Shown one piece after another: positions 13,127-24,974 of a stretch of DNA of 64,000 nt. Each line of letters opens with the position of its first letter. Within the stretch, counting starts at the first letter, position 1. This DNA is from Epiperipatus broadwayi (taxonomy: Eukaryota > Onychophora > Udeonychophora > Euonychophora > Peripatidae): NCBI GenBank assembly GCA_028023455.1, contig JAQFVV010006335.1, positions 374,741 to 438,740 of the forward strand, in the 5' to 3' direction. Made by a program: the position numbers and the translations under genes. Below the pieces are notes generated by a model. That model was not told the DNA's origin, made no database searches, and saw only the letters and a list, made by a program, of their open reading frames with translations.

Positions 13127-16100
13127 ATATATATATATCAAAGGAGGCAGGTGAAAAAAAAAGCAGGTAATGGACATAATTAAATGTAATTTGATGTTAA
13201 TTGTATTCTGTAAACTATATAATAAATAAAATGCAGTTTGTATTTTATTTTCTCCTCTTTGTGTTTTCTTTTGCATATGCTACAAAATAATATATATATA
13301 TATATAACTATAGTGAACAATAAAATTCTTTGACAAATAGATTTTTACTAAGATTCAATTATTTACTTATAAATTTACTGTGTATGTATAATATAAAAGA
13401 ATTGTATAAGTATACCTGTATGAAATAATAATTTTCTGGTCCAAGTAAAAATTAAGATAACTAGATTAATTGCCTGCAGACTTTTTATCTTAATATTGGA
13501 ATATATCAAATTCTTTGGGTTTTGGTATACAAAACTGTAACATATTTATCATTTGTTTAATTACTTGTATAAATTGTAAATATTTATTGTGTTAATAAAG
13601 GTTTTTTATTTAAAAAAAAAATTAACATGGAATCCAATCAATATTTATTACGCTTTTTTATTGTCAAAATTTAAAGAGATGAGTATTGTTTTTATTCTAT
13701 TGCATTATGTCCAGGTTTTATATTCACAGAGATTCATATAAAATATTATAGCTTGAAATGCTACAATAAATGGCTATCATGCTAGTAAAACCAGCTTCTT
13801 TTCTTATGTTAGTTGAAAATTTGTCATTATTTATGTTTTTTTTTTAACTTCTAATATGAATCATTCTTGTAACAATATATAGACAGCACAACAAGTTAAA
13901 ACAATTAATGATCATCAACTACTGCCTGACATTGCTGAAAAATAATATTTTGCAGCATTTTTTGTACAAATAAATTTTGTATTCAGTTTCCATAAGATGA
14001 TACATTAGACTATATCATACTGAATAACAAAATCTTGCTTTAAGTTAAACTTTGTTAGAAAGTTAAATAACTGAAAATATTAAAACTTTTTTTGTGATGA
14101 TATGATTTACTAATTTTGTGATAATGTTCTGTATGTTGTAAAAGTTTATATATATCACAATGATTTTAAGTATATAATTTATGAAATACATTTTATATAC
14201 TTATATGCAAATTTATAATAAAAATGTTTTATTCAAGTATATTTTTATTATAATCGCATTTTGATTATTGCAGCAGATACATGTAGATGACTGCTATTTT
14301 TAACTGTCTAAATGGAATATTACATAATTAAAATGATCACTGGGGATATGCAATAAAAAATTAGAATTAAAAGTGTTTCTAGTACTTTATATAAAAATAA
14401 AACATATGTGTGAAAATAAAAAGTGAATAAAATAGTTAACTATAGCTTTATTCCTTAATTATTTACAAATCATAAAATGATTTTGATAATTATTAAACAT
14501 TTAACAATGATAATTTATAGCGTGAAGTTAAACTTTGACATATTTTTTCTAAATGATGTTGGTTCTTGTCCATTAATTTTTATTACTAGCCATTAATTTG
14601 AAACACCTTGGACTTGTTACATTTAATAGTAATCATTTCTTTTCACTCAAGATAACTATTATTTTTCTTTTCTTTTTTTAATTTTTTTTTTTTTTTTTTA
14701 CAGAAATCTAGACATTTCATTTATTTTTATCTTAGTTAACTTTTTGAAAATTAAAGAAACTTCTAAAAATAAATAAATAATCACGTCATCATGATTTTAA
14801 TATTTGTTAAATTAACGAAATAACATTTACAGTATGCATAATCTGTGTTAACTTTATGTGCACGTTATCCCTTAGGTCATATTTGAGTTAACATTTATAT
14901 TAAATTTTCAATTTAGTTTTTACTTAAAAACACCTTTTTTTAAAAAAAGCATCACAATATGTAACTTGCCTCTTTTAATGGTTCGCTGACTCAATCTCTT
15001 CAGATGAACTAGATACGAAATACAATTCTCTCAAGTAAAATGCAATCTTATATTCTTGAAAAATTAGATAGAAAATCATTGTTGCATTACAACATTCTAT
15101 ATCATAAAAATGTTTGGATTCAGTGTTGATGCACTTACCATAAAAGCTGACCAAAATATATTGTAACTTTTACCCATAATGATAAATTATGCTTTACATG
15201 TATGATTTCTGGCATTGTGGACTATCTTTATCATTATGACAGATTACAATCAAGAAACATAGACTTCCTTTTCTGTCATCAGAGAAGATAATACTTGTTA
15301 TTCTTTTGATGTTATGATTAATTGCAAATTAAATTGAAAAAAGAAATCATATTTAATTATTAAATGCAATCAAAATATTTTAAACATATTTGTAGAAGTT
15401 ATTTCTAAGAAAATCTATAGTCAGTGTAAACATGTAATCTATTTTTTTCTAATGCCAATAAGGCATTGCTATTATTTGACAATATTATGTTAAACAAAAT
15501 ATTACATTTTTTTAAGTTTAATAAATAACTGGGTCAATCATTTCAGATTCATTCAACACAATAAATATTTTTATTAAACATATTACCTTTGTTTTTTATT
15601 TAATTATTTATACATTACAAGGCCTATAGGGGCAACATGTGCACATAACATATTCCCACTTTTAATAAAAATAAAGAAAACCATTCAAAACATCTAATAT
15701 AAGACCATCATTACCAAATGAATATTCTATGAATAACTCATAATTAATTAAAACTAAACCAGCACAACAATGAAGTCAATGATTATGTATAATTATTTGT
15801 TGTGTGCTTTTTTAAAACAGGCTATAATTAACATTGTGAATATTCCACAACATTTATATTCATTAGCCTCCTTACATTTTCATGCTACCTGGATATTAGC
15901 AGACCTCTGTGATGGTAAATTTTTTATTAAGGCTACTGTTAGTTTTCTGAGTTTGATGATAGAATTGGAATATGTTTTATTATCATTTCCCTAGCAGTAT
16001 TCCTCAGCATCAACACATTAACAAACCCTTGAGTAATTGGTTGATATCCACTGAAATTTTATGATAGGAGTAATTATTATTACATCTTATAAGCCTATGC

Positions 16101-16642
16101 CATGGTTGATTATGTTCTTGTAACATCATATATATGCTTGAAGATTGAAATACAGAACTATGTGTGCTGAAGCATTCATTCCCTATGTCCTTCTTCTTAG
16201 GTTCTTGCTGCACTTCTTCTATTTCAATATTGTTCAGCAGTTTTGCTGTACCATTGGTGGTTCTAGTGGTATTATGAAGAATTTGTTGGATTCATTAAGT
16301 CTGATGGTCCTTATAATTTGATCCTCAGATAGTGGGTATGACATAAGAGTCCTGAGCATCAACACTTAATGGCAAAAAAACTAAGTTAAATTTTCTCAAA
16401 CTTGATGGCAAATGCTATTTTGCCTCTCCTCTCTCCAAAAATTATTTAATAAATATTGGCAGTAATTCCCAAAAGTAACTGGCCTTATGAACAATGACTT
16501 TCACCAAATTTTTGGTGGATTTATATAAGTGATTGCTTATAATAGCAACCTCTCCCTCTCACTATATACATAAAATAAAAACAAATCTTGCAATGTCATC
16601 GGGTTTTCTGCACTGACACCCTTAAAGATTTTGAGCTTAATA
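13127..16642. other. AT-rich intergenic DNA, no gene seen
   Basis: No ORF with protein-like composition and no recognisable repeat apart from short AT tracts. The frames at 15770-15994 and 16010-16213 are short. On the minus strand 15750-16400 has slightly higher complexity and might be further decayed retroelement sequence downstream of the coiled-coil remnant at 17.1-17.7 kb, but I could not confirm that. Confidence 0.5.
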
Positions 16643-16730
16643 TTTTTTTTTATGTATCAAAGCATCGGCTCAGAATTGAACCCCAGGACAACTGCTTGCA
16701 AGGCAGCTGTGCTAACCATGCAGCCATATA
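16643..16730 (-). repeat. tRNA-derived SINE copy (old)
   Basis: Minus strand reads GGTTAGCACAGCTGCCTTGC (box A side and anticodon arm), then GGGGTTCAATTCTGAG (box B), then CCGATGCTTTGATACAT and an A-rich tail. The same order and the CCGATGCTATGA-type end occur at 19515 and 38798, so it is one family. It is degenerate in both promoter boxes. Confidence 0.65.
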
Positions 16731-17127
16731 GAATTATAACTTTCTGCAACCATTTATTTTTGCAGTAGCCCCAAATATTGAAATTAGTATTGCACACTCA
16801 GTGTCATCTTGACCGCCTGTGCTCTTCTCAGATAATTTCCATAAGCTATATTTAGGTTTACTTAACTAATTTTGAAATTGTTTTTTCATCTCTATAATAA
16901 AGATTTTCATTTTCACCTAACAATATTCTTCCAAATCTTTTTTTTTCTCATTTCCATTTCTTTTTTTATTCTGTATTAAATTTTCTATTTTTTTTCCTAT
17001 GAAAGTTATGCCATCAATTATTTTGTTGAACTAAAGTAATCAAAGATGGTGAATGGATCCTCAAATCATTTATCTCAGATTGTACTCTGTCTATATTAAT
17101 GTCATACATTCAATGGCATCTGAGTTT

Positions 17128-17700
17128 CTAAACTTTTGATTTTCTGTTCCTGTTTATCCTGTAACTTTTTTCCATCTGCTTATTATTAATCTTTTGCCAT
17201 TTGTTTAACCTAGCTTCTGAAATTTTATCATTTTTTGCATTCTAATCAGTAGTTTCCATGTCTTAGGTCCACCTTTGTTCTTCTATACTCTCTTTTAATT
17301 TACTGATTTTTACTTGCATTTGATGATGAGTTTATTCTATCTTACTTTCTAATTCATTAAACTTCACTTTCAAGTTATGTATTTGTTCTTGTTCCATTTA
17401 TATTTCATGAAAAAATTTCACATGCGTGATTACTTGTTTCAACCTATTCTCTATCTCTAACTCATTGACTTTCTTCATGATTAACATTTTCTGGCTTTGC
17501 TCCACTTCTAGTTTAAATTAATGACAGCTTTGCTTCATGTCTATTTTATGATCTTTTTGTCTTTGCTTCATTTCCATTAGATCTTTGTCACATTTTCTTG
17601 GTTTTGTGTCAATTCTTGTTTAAGGATTTCATGACTTTCATTGATCTTAGTCATTAAGCCCTGCAACATTGTTATTATAAGTTTATCTAGACCATATTAT
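17128..17700 (-). pseudogene. Decayed coiled-coil (gag-like) ORF
   Basis: The minus strand keeps long protein-like stretches: GLDKLIITMLQGLMTKINES near 17700, EVEQSQKMLIMKKVNELEIE around 17500, then KVKFNELESKIE and KISKLKESIEEQ, with heptad-like spacing of Leu/Ile and Glu/Lys-rich composition. They lie largely in one frame but are cut by five or more stop codons and at least one frameshift. The style is like the coiled-coil Gag of the LTR element at 3.1-13.1 kb, so a second, older gag-like gene is likely. I find no LTRs around it. Function is inferred from composition only. Confidence 0.45.
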
Positions 17701-17844
17701 CACCTTAGCTAATCATGATCTTTTGAATATTGATTTTGTATACAATACTCAGAATTGTAAGCAGACATTTGGTATTCCAACAGAATCTCCCATTTAAGGA
17801 ACACTCCCTGATTTTTTTATGGAGTACATAAAAATTTGTGCTTT

Positions 17845-18700
17845 AGAGTCAGTGCCTTTAAAACTTCATTTGGCTTAAATATATAGATGACATATTTGCT
17901 GTCTGCAAATATGGAAAAGATGAACTCCATGGTTTCTTCTCATGTATAAATAATATGTATCTTTATATTAAATTTACAATGAAAACAGATACCAATACAA
18001 TATTTTTATTCTAATGATCTCAATACTAATAAACAGAATAATCGTTTAGCTTTTTCTGTTTTCAAAAAACTATATTCACAGATAGATTCTTAAAATTTTC
18101 ATCCCATTATCACTGAAATTTGATTTTTTCTATAGACAAAACACTTTTCACTACAAAGCTTAATCTGTCAGATAAATCTTATCAGGAAGAAATAAATTAT
18201 ATAAGTATATCTTATTAACTAATAATTATAGTAATATGATTATACACAAAGCTATAATTCAGGCCCAAAACAATCATAATAAAAATTTGAGAGAAAAAGT
18301 ACTACTATTAGTGTCTACAAATAGTATTGGACGTATTCTAAAATACTATAATATTAAAACAGTAAATACTTTTGGTCAAAATGCTGGTAATATTTTGTAC
18401 AAACCTAAAGACTAATTGCCTTTTAAGCCCTATGGAGATTTTAAGGTTTCATGTGAAGTTTCTGAAGCCTTTTATGTTGGTATGAGCAATTGGTACATCA
18501 ATCCTATGAGAGACGAATATGCAAATGCAATTAAACAACACTTATCATCATCAGCACTCACAATACATGATCCTTACCAGATATTATACTCTCCGTCAAT
18601 CAAAAAAATTATTCATTATAAAATTAGATTGTATCATCAGGATGATTCTTGTAAAGTACCTTTCAATGGAAGAATTTTTAAAACACATCTGACCGGGCTT
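17845..18700 (+). pseudogene. Decayed Penelope-like element: RT end plus GIY-YIG endonuclease
   Basis: Three landmarks occur in the right order on the plus strand. At 17871-17910 WLKYIDDIFAVCKYGKDEL has the YxDD catalytic box and its usual Penelope context, followed by INNMYLYIKFTMKT. At about 18078-18113 TDRFLKFSSHYH is the TDRYLxFxSxHP-type signature of PLE reverse transcriptases. At 18420-18540 the frame GDFKVSCEVSEAFYVGMSNW then INPMRDEYANAIKQH is a degenerate GIY-YIG domain (YVG for YIG). The last piece lies in a 120-codon open frame (18416-18778) that lacks a credible start of its own. Frameshifts and stops separate the parts. Sequence style differs from the PLEs at 34-36 kb, so this is another lineage. 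Confidence 0.75.
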
Positions 18701-18778
18701 TTTTTCTCTATTATCATTCCATCCCCACCGTTACATCTCTATTTAACTGTCATTTCCACAACAAATATTTTAGTATAA

Positions 18779-19514
18779 TCTACTATCTATACAATAGTAT
18801 GCATTGCAGATAAATTTTATTAGCAATATAGATTTTTGGAACCAAAGACATTGCATTAGGATAGCCAGTGTATTTAGTTTATTATTCCAATTATTTCATA
18901 TTATTAGCATTGTTATAATTTGATCTTTATCCCCATACACATATATTAAATTATCGAGGGAGAAGTTTAATATCCTTAATATCATTTTTATAGAAAATGT
19001 TTTTTCTTATAAAATATTTATAAAAATGTATTACTGTTATTTGTTATTACCTACATTTAGACTTATAATATTTTAGTGCTATTATATGTCTAAATGTAGG
19101 TAATAACAAATAACAATAGTAGACTAATTACATAGCATATACATATATATATAGCCTATAAAAATAATATTTTTTAGATAAAATTGTTGAAGTCAGTAGT
19201 AGGATTTTTTTAATATGTTTGCAACTGAAAGCAGACACACATCACTTAGATAACAAATGCCTTTATATTTTCATATATATATATATAAGTACATCTAAGT
19301 ATTGGTAAAGTCAGTGGTGTTTTTCTCAAGTAGATACTTATAACATGATAATTGATTAATAAGCTACATAAATAATCTGAATTATCTGTTCCAGATTTTT
19401 CACGCAGTTGATATTATAAAAAAAAAACGAAAACTCTTCATATATGTTTAATTTAAATAAATTTCATAATTCGTGAAAAATAAATGGTAAAAAAAGAAAA
19501 TATATATAAGTCTT
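18779..19514. other. AT-rich DNA with one small hairpin (19030-19120)
   Basis: No gene seen. At 19030-19069 and 19081-19120 two 40-bp arms are almost perfect reverse complements around an 11-base loop (core TTATTACCTACATTTAGAC), which looks like a small foldback element or its remnant. Confidence 0.6.
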
Positions 19515-19620
19515 GCATTGGTGGTCGAGAGGTCAGCGCGACTGCCTTGCACTAGCAGGCAGTTGCCCGGGTTGCGGGTTCGCGTCCCGGCCGATGCTAT
19601 GACTTTTAAAAATATATATA
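19515..19620 (+). repeat. tRNA-derived SINE, best preserved copy
   Basis: The 83-nt head (19515-19597) keeps a complete 7-bp acceptor stem (GCATTGG with CCGATGC), a box A-like TGGTCGAGAGGTCAGCGC and a box B-like GGGTTCGCGTCCCGG, so it resembles a long-variable-arm tRNA. The anticodon arm does not fold canonically, and the sequence continues as TATGACTTTTAAAAATATAT as in the other family members. I therefore call it a SINE head rather than a working tRNA gene; being intact in both internal promoter boxes, it could still be transcribed by RNA polymerase III. Confidence 0.7.
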
Positions 19621-19989
19621 TATATTGTTCACAAGAGAAATGAAAGGCATGGGAGAATTTCAGTATCAAACAAAAATCTCAGCCAATTGAGGAAAGTTTC
19701 TTTTGTAAAATAAATGTATAATGGAATGGGTTTATTACTCGGAATTCATAAAAAAATCGAGCGCGATGTCATGTTCCAGAATTACTATCCCGTTATTTCT
19801 AAATCACGCGGGATATTTTGTGTTTAATCTTTGTAATAAGTTGACAACATTATATTACATTGGTTTAAGTTTATCTGCATTGTGTATATGTAAAGTTTAA
19901 TATTACACAGTCTTATAAACTCAGATTATTATAATATTTACATAGTTTCGTAATGGTTAAAGTTTAAATATTATTTGCAAAAAAAAAAA

Positions 19990-20110
19990 ATAATAACTCG
20001 AATGACTTTCTTGCTCGAGAATTCATAAGAAGTTCAAACGCCGGAATCGACCCGAAAATCTCACTCTCTAGAATCTGATTTTCTAACACTGCAGAAAACC
20101 TCGCAGGACA
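19990..20110 (-). repeat. Possible tRNA-like repeat, shared with 47283-47375
   Basis: Minus strand contains CGGGTCGATTCCGGCGTTTG (box B-like) followed by GAACTTCTTATGAATTC. The same ending, AACTTCTTATGAATACC, and an upstream CAGATTCT word recur at 47283-47375 on the same strand. It probably represents a second, diverged short interspersed family. A run of 13 G (about 20166-20178) lies just beyond it. Confidence 0.35.
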
Positions 20111-23107
20111 GCATCATTGGTTATAAATTATCGTGAGTTGTATGTAAATGATATTGTTCCACTTGGGGGGGGGGGGGTAAACAAATAACCGCAGTGACAT
20201 TTTTTTTTGTAACAAATTACCCCATTTATTCTTATAACGTGTTTACAAAAAATGATCCCACTGTGGTGGTTTATCATTTGCTCTAAAGTTATTTTCCCAT
20301 TATTTGATTAATATCTTTTCTGTATTATTATTTTTTTATCATAGAAAACCCTTCTAGCATTTTAATGAGTATTTTGCCTCATGAATTCACACACGTGGAT
20401 ATTTTTCTTAATGACTGTATTAATCTGACATCTTTCACAGTTCATTACTTTGATTGCCAAATAAATTTCATTTTCTAAAGTTATCTTATAAATTGATAGA
20501 AAACACATGGCTAGGCCAATAAAATATTGTGTTATACAAATAAATGTCAAATTTAAAATAATAAAAAAAAATATTTATTTTCCATGTTTAGCAGTTTATC
20601 CAAATACTATATCGGGCTTCTAATAGTCAGAATTTTATATATAAATGTCATACATATATAATAATAAATAATCAAACAGACAATAAATTATTTTTTTCTA
20701 AAAATGTTATTCATAGAATCTCGAGAATCGATGTTATTACTACTAATAAGTAAATATGTATGTATTTTTCATATTTAACAGTGGTTTATATTAAGTCAGT
20801 TTTTTTTTTTTTATTAGTCAGAGTAAATAACTATTTAAAATCTTAACTTTATTTTTCTGTTAAGAAAAAATAATTAACTATTAAAATTATTATTATTATG
20901 ATATATGATAATAACATATTTAATTAATACTAATTTAAGAGTACCAGACGTTTAGCACTTACAAGTTTAATACAAATTATATTACTTATTAAAAACAGTC
21001 TACACTTAAACAACCACACTATCTATAACAATCAAGAATTTCAAACCGTTGTCAAGGCAACCTTCTTTAACAATAAATTATATTAGATAAATAAATTATA
21101 TGAAATAAATACGTCAATAATTATTCCTCAAAACTTATTAACCTACAAATTATCTCTAATTGAGATATAAACTTAAAGTACAGTTAAAAATATCAGGATA
21201 CTCTCTACCTTAATAAATAATTACTAATAATCATTAAAATTTGAAATGGTTGGTATCAAAGTTGTGAATTCAGAAAGGTTAATACATATAAATCAAAGTG
21301 TAATAATTTGATATTGGTGAACCTAAACAAATAATGTCATGAGTAAGATATTGTGTCTAGGCCATATGAAGAAAGCGGGCTCAGCAGGATTTGCATTTGG
21401 CTTTTTTTTCCAGATGTCCATTGTGGGGTGAAAGTTTTAAGTATATTTAAAGATAATCAAACAGATAGAAAGTTACTCTGAGGAAATGCTATTCATGTAA
21501 TCATCAAATCTATGTTGACATGTCACTACATAAAATAATAACTGATCTTAAAATTTTGCTTCATTTGTCATATTGTATTGAATCACTATCTGATAGATAT
21601 GATTCATTATCATAACTATACTTATTACCAATCCATTTTTAGTTAGCTCCTTTTTATCATATTATTTTAGAATACTTACGTGTCTATCTGGTATACGTTC
21701 TTCGTGTGACCTCTTTAAATTTGTTGCATCCCATAAAGAATTTTATCTATTTTTCTATTGTCTTCTTGTCACAATCTGGAACAAAATAACTTTTAAATGC
21801 AAATATTTTAATGTACCATTGAATACTCATTTAGCAAATATGTTCTGGAACCAATTATGTTTATTGTATAAGACACCAATGCTCTGATTCATAGTTTCTT
21901 TTTACTATACTTTTTTTTTGTAGCAAAGTTCTTTTATTTATTTTTTGAAATAATTTTTTGTAGCTTTTTAAAATCTCTTTATGTCCAGTTTACAATTTTC
22001 TATCTCCTTCTGAAATAATTTCTTTAAAAAACTTGTTCAACTTCATTTTAGTATTGTAATTTCATTTTTTTATCCTTTATTCATGTGTTTTTCTTTTAAT
22101 TTTGCTACATATTTCCTCTTTGTTGTACTACCTGTAGACTGTCTGTTGCTATTTTATTAAATTTTCAAGTATTAAATTTATTAACAAGCATCTAGTAGAA
22201 CTTTTTTATATATTTGCAAGTTAGTTTATTTTTCTTACCAATTTATTTATCCTTGTTTAATTTTGTGATTACTATTACATTTTGATCTGTATTAACATTT
22301 CATACAGGATACATTAATTTTCTATAATATTGTTTATGAAAATATATTGTTTTTTAATCATGTCTTTATATTCAAATTTATCAACTGCACTTTTAGATAC
22401 CTAACATTAGTCAGTTCTTGCATTAAAATATCTCATTAAAATTTTAAAATATTATTTTTTTATTAAAAAGCATTTGCCTTTATTTGTACATAAAAAAAAA
22501 CAACTTTGAAAATATTTATTTGCTACTCAAAAGTTTTTTTCAGAGTTTAACAAGTACTTTTTGCATTATTATTTTACTTTTATATCTTCAAAGAACTACA
22601 CACCTATTTGTTAACCAGTGTTCTATAATTGGCAACATTGTTGTGGGCCAGCCACTGAAATAAAAATTCTGTCTTCTGAAAATAATTTTACTCATCCCAG
22701 ATTCAAACCTGAAGTTGTGAACCATGAGGCTTTTCTTTCCAATTCTTGTGCTTTTATCGTAAAAATGTATGTCCATGTACATTTTTTTGGAATCCTCTCA
22801 AAGAATGATTTACTTTTGTTTAATATGTGATCATTTTTCCAATTTGATTTTTAAAAAATCTTTTTTTTCTCAAAGTAACCTACAATTGAAAGTACTTAAA
22901 TATTTAATCATCACTGAAAAAGAACACATATTTCAATTCAAGATGTTTCTAGTGTTTGTTTCAGTTGATATCTGTTATCTTGGTTAATGAATTTATACAT
23001 GAGGAAAATAAAAACTACAGCTTTAGCAGGTTTTTTTTGCATGTGTAAATTAAGGTATGCAATATACTTATACAGAATTGATATGATTAAAAAAAACTGT
23101 TATTTTT
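20111..23107. other. AT-rich intergenic DNA, no gene seen
   Basis: Only short chance frames. A T-rich stretch at 21900-22150 gives Lys-rich minus-strand pieces but no continuous protein-like reading. 21240-21480 is slightly less AT-rich and unidentified. Confidence 0.5.
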
Positions 23108-23214
23108 ATTTTTTTTTTCATGTGTCATAAAATTGGTTGGAAAGTGAACCCGCTAACCTAAGACATCTGCTTCTAAGGCAACTGTTGCTGATCTCTCAAC
23201 CACCAACGATTGAC
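23108..23214 (-). repeat. tRNA-derived SINE copy
   Basis: Minus strand: GTTGGTGGTTGAGAGATCAG (box A region), TTGCCTTAGAAGCAG (anticodon arm), GCGGGTTCACTTTCC (box B region), then ATTTTATGACACATG and a poly-A tail of about 10. The tail matches the one after the copy at 38798. The point changes are typical of an old copy. Confidence 0.65.
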
Positions 23215-24433
23215 AAAAAACTGTTATTTAGTCTAAACCGTTATAATTCTGAAATTTAACACCAGGGAACTAGAAATGTTGGTTTCTGTTAGTGTCACTT
23301 TGCAGTTTATTAATGTTAATTTACTATGTGAACATTTACACAGTACCGTATCAAGCAAAATTTTTTGGCATCTGTAGTATTGAAGTGGAAATACATACTA
23401 ATGTAATATTAATGTTTCACACAGATAACATGAATAGAATGTGCCATATGTATATTACAAGATGGCTAAACTAGTTTTATAGATCCATCTTAAGTTGGAT
23501 TTCAAATAGTTGATATCTGAAATAGGTACATCATCTCTGCTAACATTCTGAAAATTGACAATCTTTAAAAAAGAGATTGGATTTGCTAAATATACAAAAA
23601 TGAAATCTGTTAAATAAAATATCATTTCAAAGACACATCTTTATTTTGATCTGATACAAAACTGGAAAATAGATGACTGGAAATGTGTTATATAAAAATT
23701 TGAAAACATATTGAAATATATTTAAAAAGTTCTTTAAGTATTTTATGTGTTTATGTTTAATTTAAAAGCAGATGTTAATATCTTTAATTAGGTTTAAAGT
23801 TTATATCTGGATGATATAATAATTTTTAGTCTTATCAAGGATTAATAATAATCTTTAATGCATTTGAAATGGTTGATTTCAAAAACATATGTGCAGAAAA
23901 TTTGACACTTGTAAATCAAATTATAATAACATTATATTTATCATTTTACTACTGGCCAGAAGTATTTTTTTATGATAATTATAAAAAAAAGATTTATTAA
24001 ACAACACTTTGATCATTCGATTGTAAAACTTTTTAATGAACTTGGGAATCTGCAATTTATTTTTTTTGCCTATTTTGAGACCAGATTTATTCCATAGTAA
24101 TAATAATTATTTTTACATAATACTGCTATATTCAAGTACTATTACAGTTTAATAAAGATCATTCAAAAATATTGATTTTCAAACATAATGATAATATATA
24201 CAACTTTCTTTGTCACATAAATTATACGATTTAACTCAAAAATTATTCTGCTTTTACAGAGTATATACGAACTTTAGATTTTTTAAAATGAAGAATTGCA
24301 TAATATGTCATAATTTTTATATAACACATATTACTTAGAATTTAAACATTTTTAATGGAAATCAGAGATTTAAACTACAATATTTCTGTGCCTGGTTTTT
24401 GTTTATTTTGGTACCCTTTGTATACTACTATAC
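23215..24433. other. AT-rich intergenic DNA, no gene seen
   Basis: No protein-like frame or repeat that I can recognise up to the start of the TTA microsatellite. Confidence 0.5.
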
Positions 24434-24704
<271 letters not shown>

Positions 24705-24974
24705 TTTGAAAGCAAAACTTTATTGAGTCTAAAAAGTTACAGAGTCACATCTAGTAATATATTGATTTTTTACAAATGAAAAACAAATTACAACTTTCAG
24801 TATATAAGTCTTTATCTTTTCTGCATACTTTTTTTTCTTCTTGTTTTTAAATTTGTCTTCTATTTAGTTCAGTTTATGCTTCCATTTTTTTTAATGTTGG
24901 AAAAAATGCTGATGTTGAAAATGTCATCATCTACCTTATTTGCCTTTATATTTCATAGATAGACTGGATCTTTG

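Noticed and set aside
19515-19597. Functional tRNA gene
   Set aside because: Box A, box B and acceptor stem are good, but the anticodon arm is not canonical and the downstream tail is shared with other dispersed copies, so SINE is likelier.
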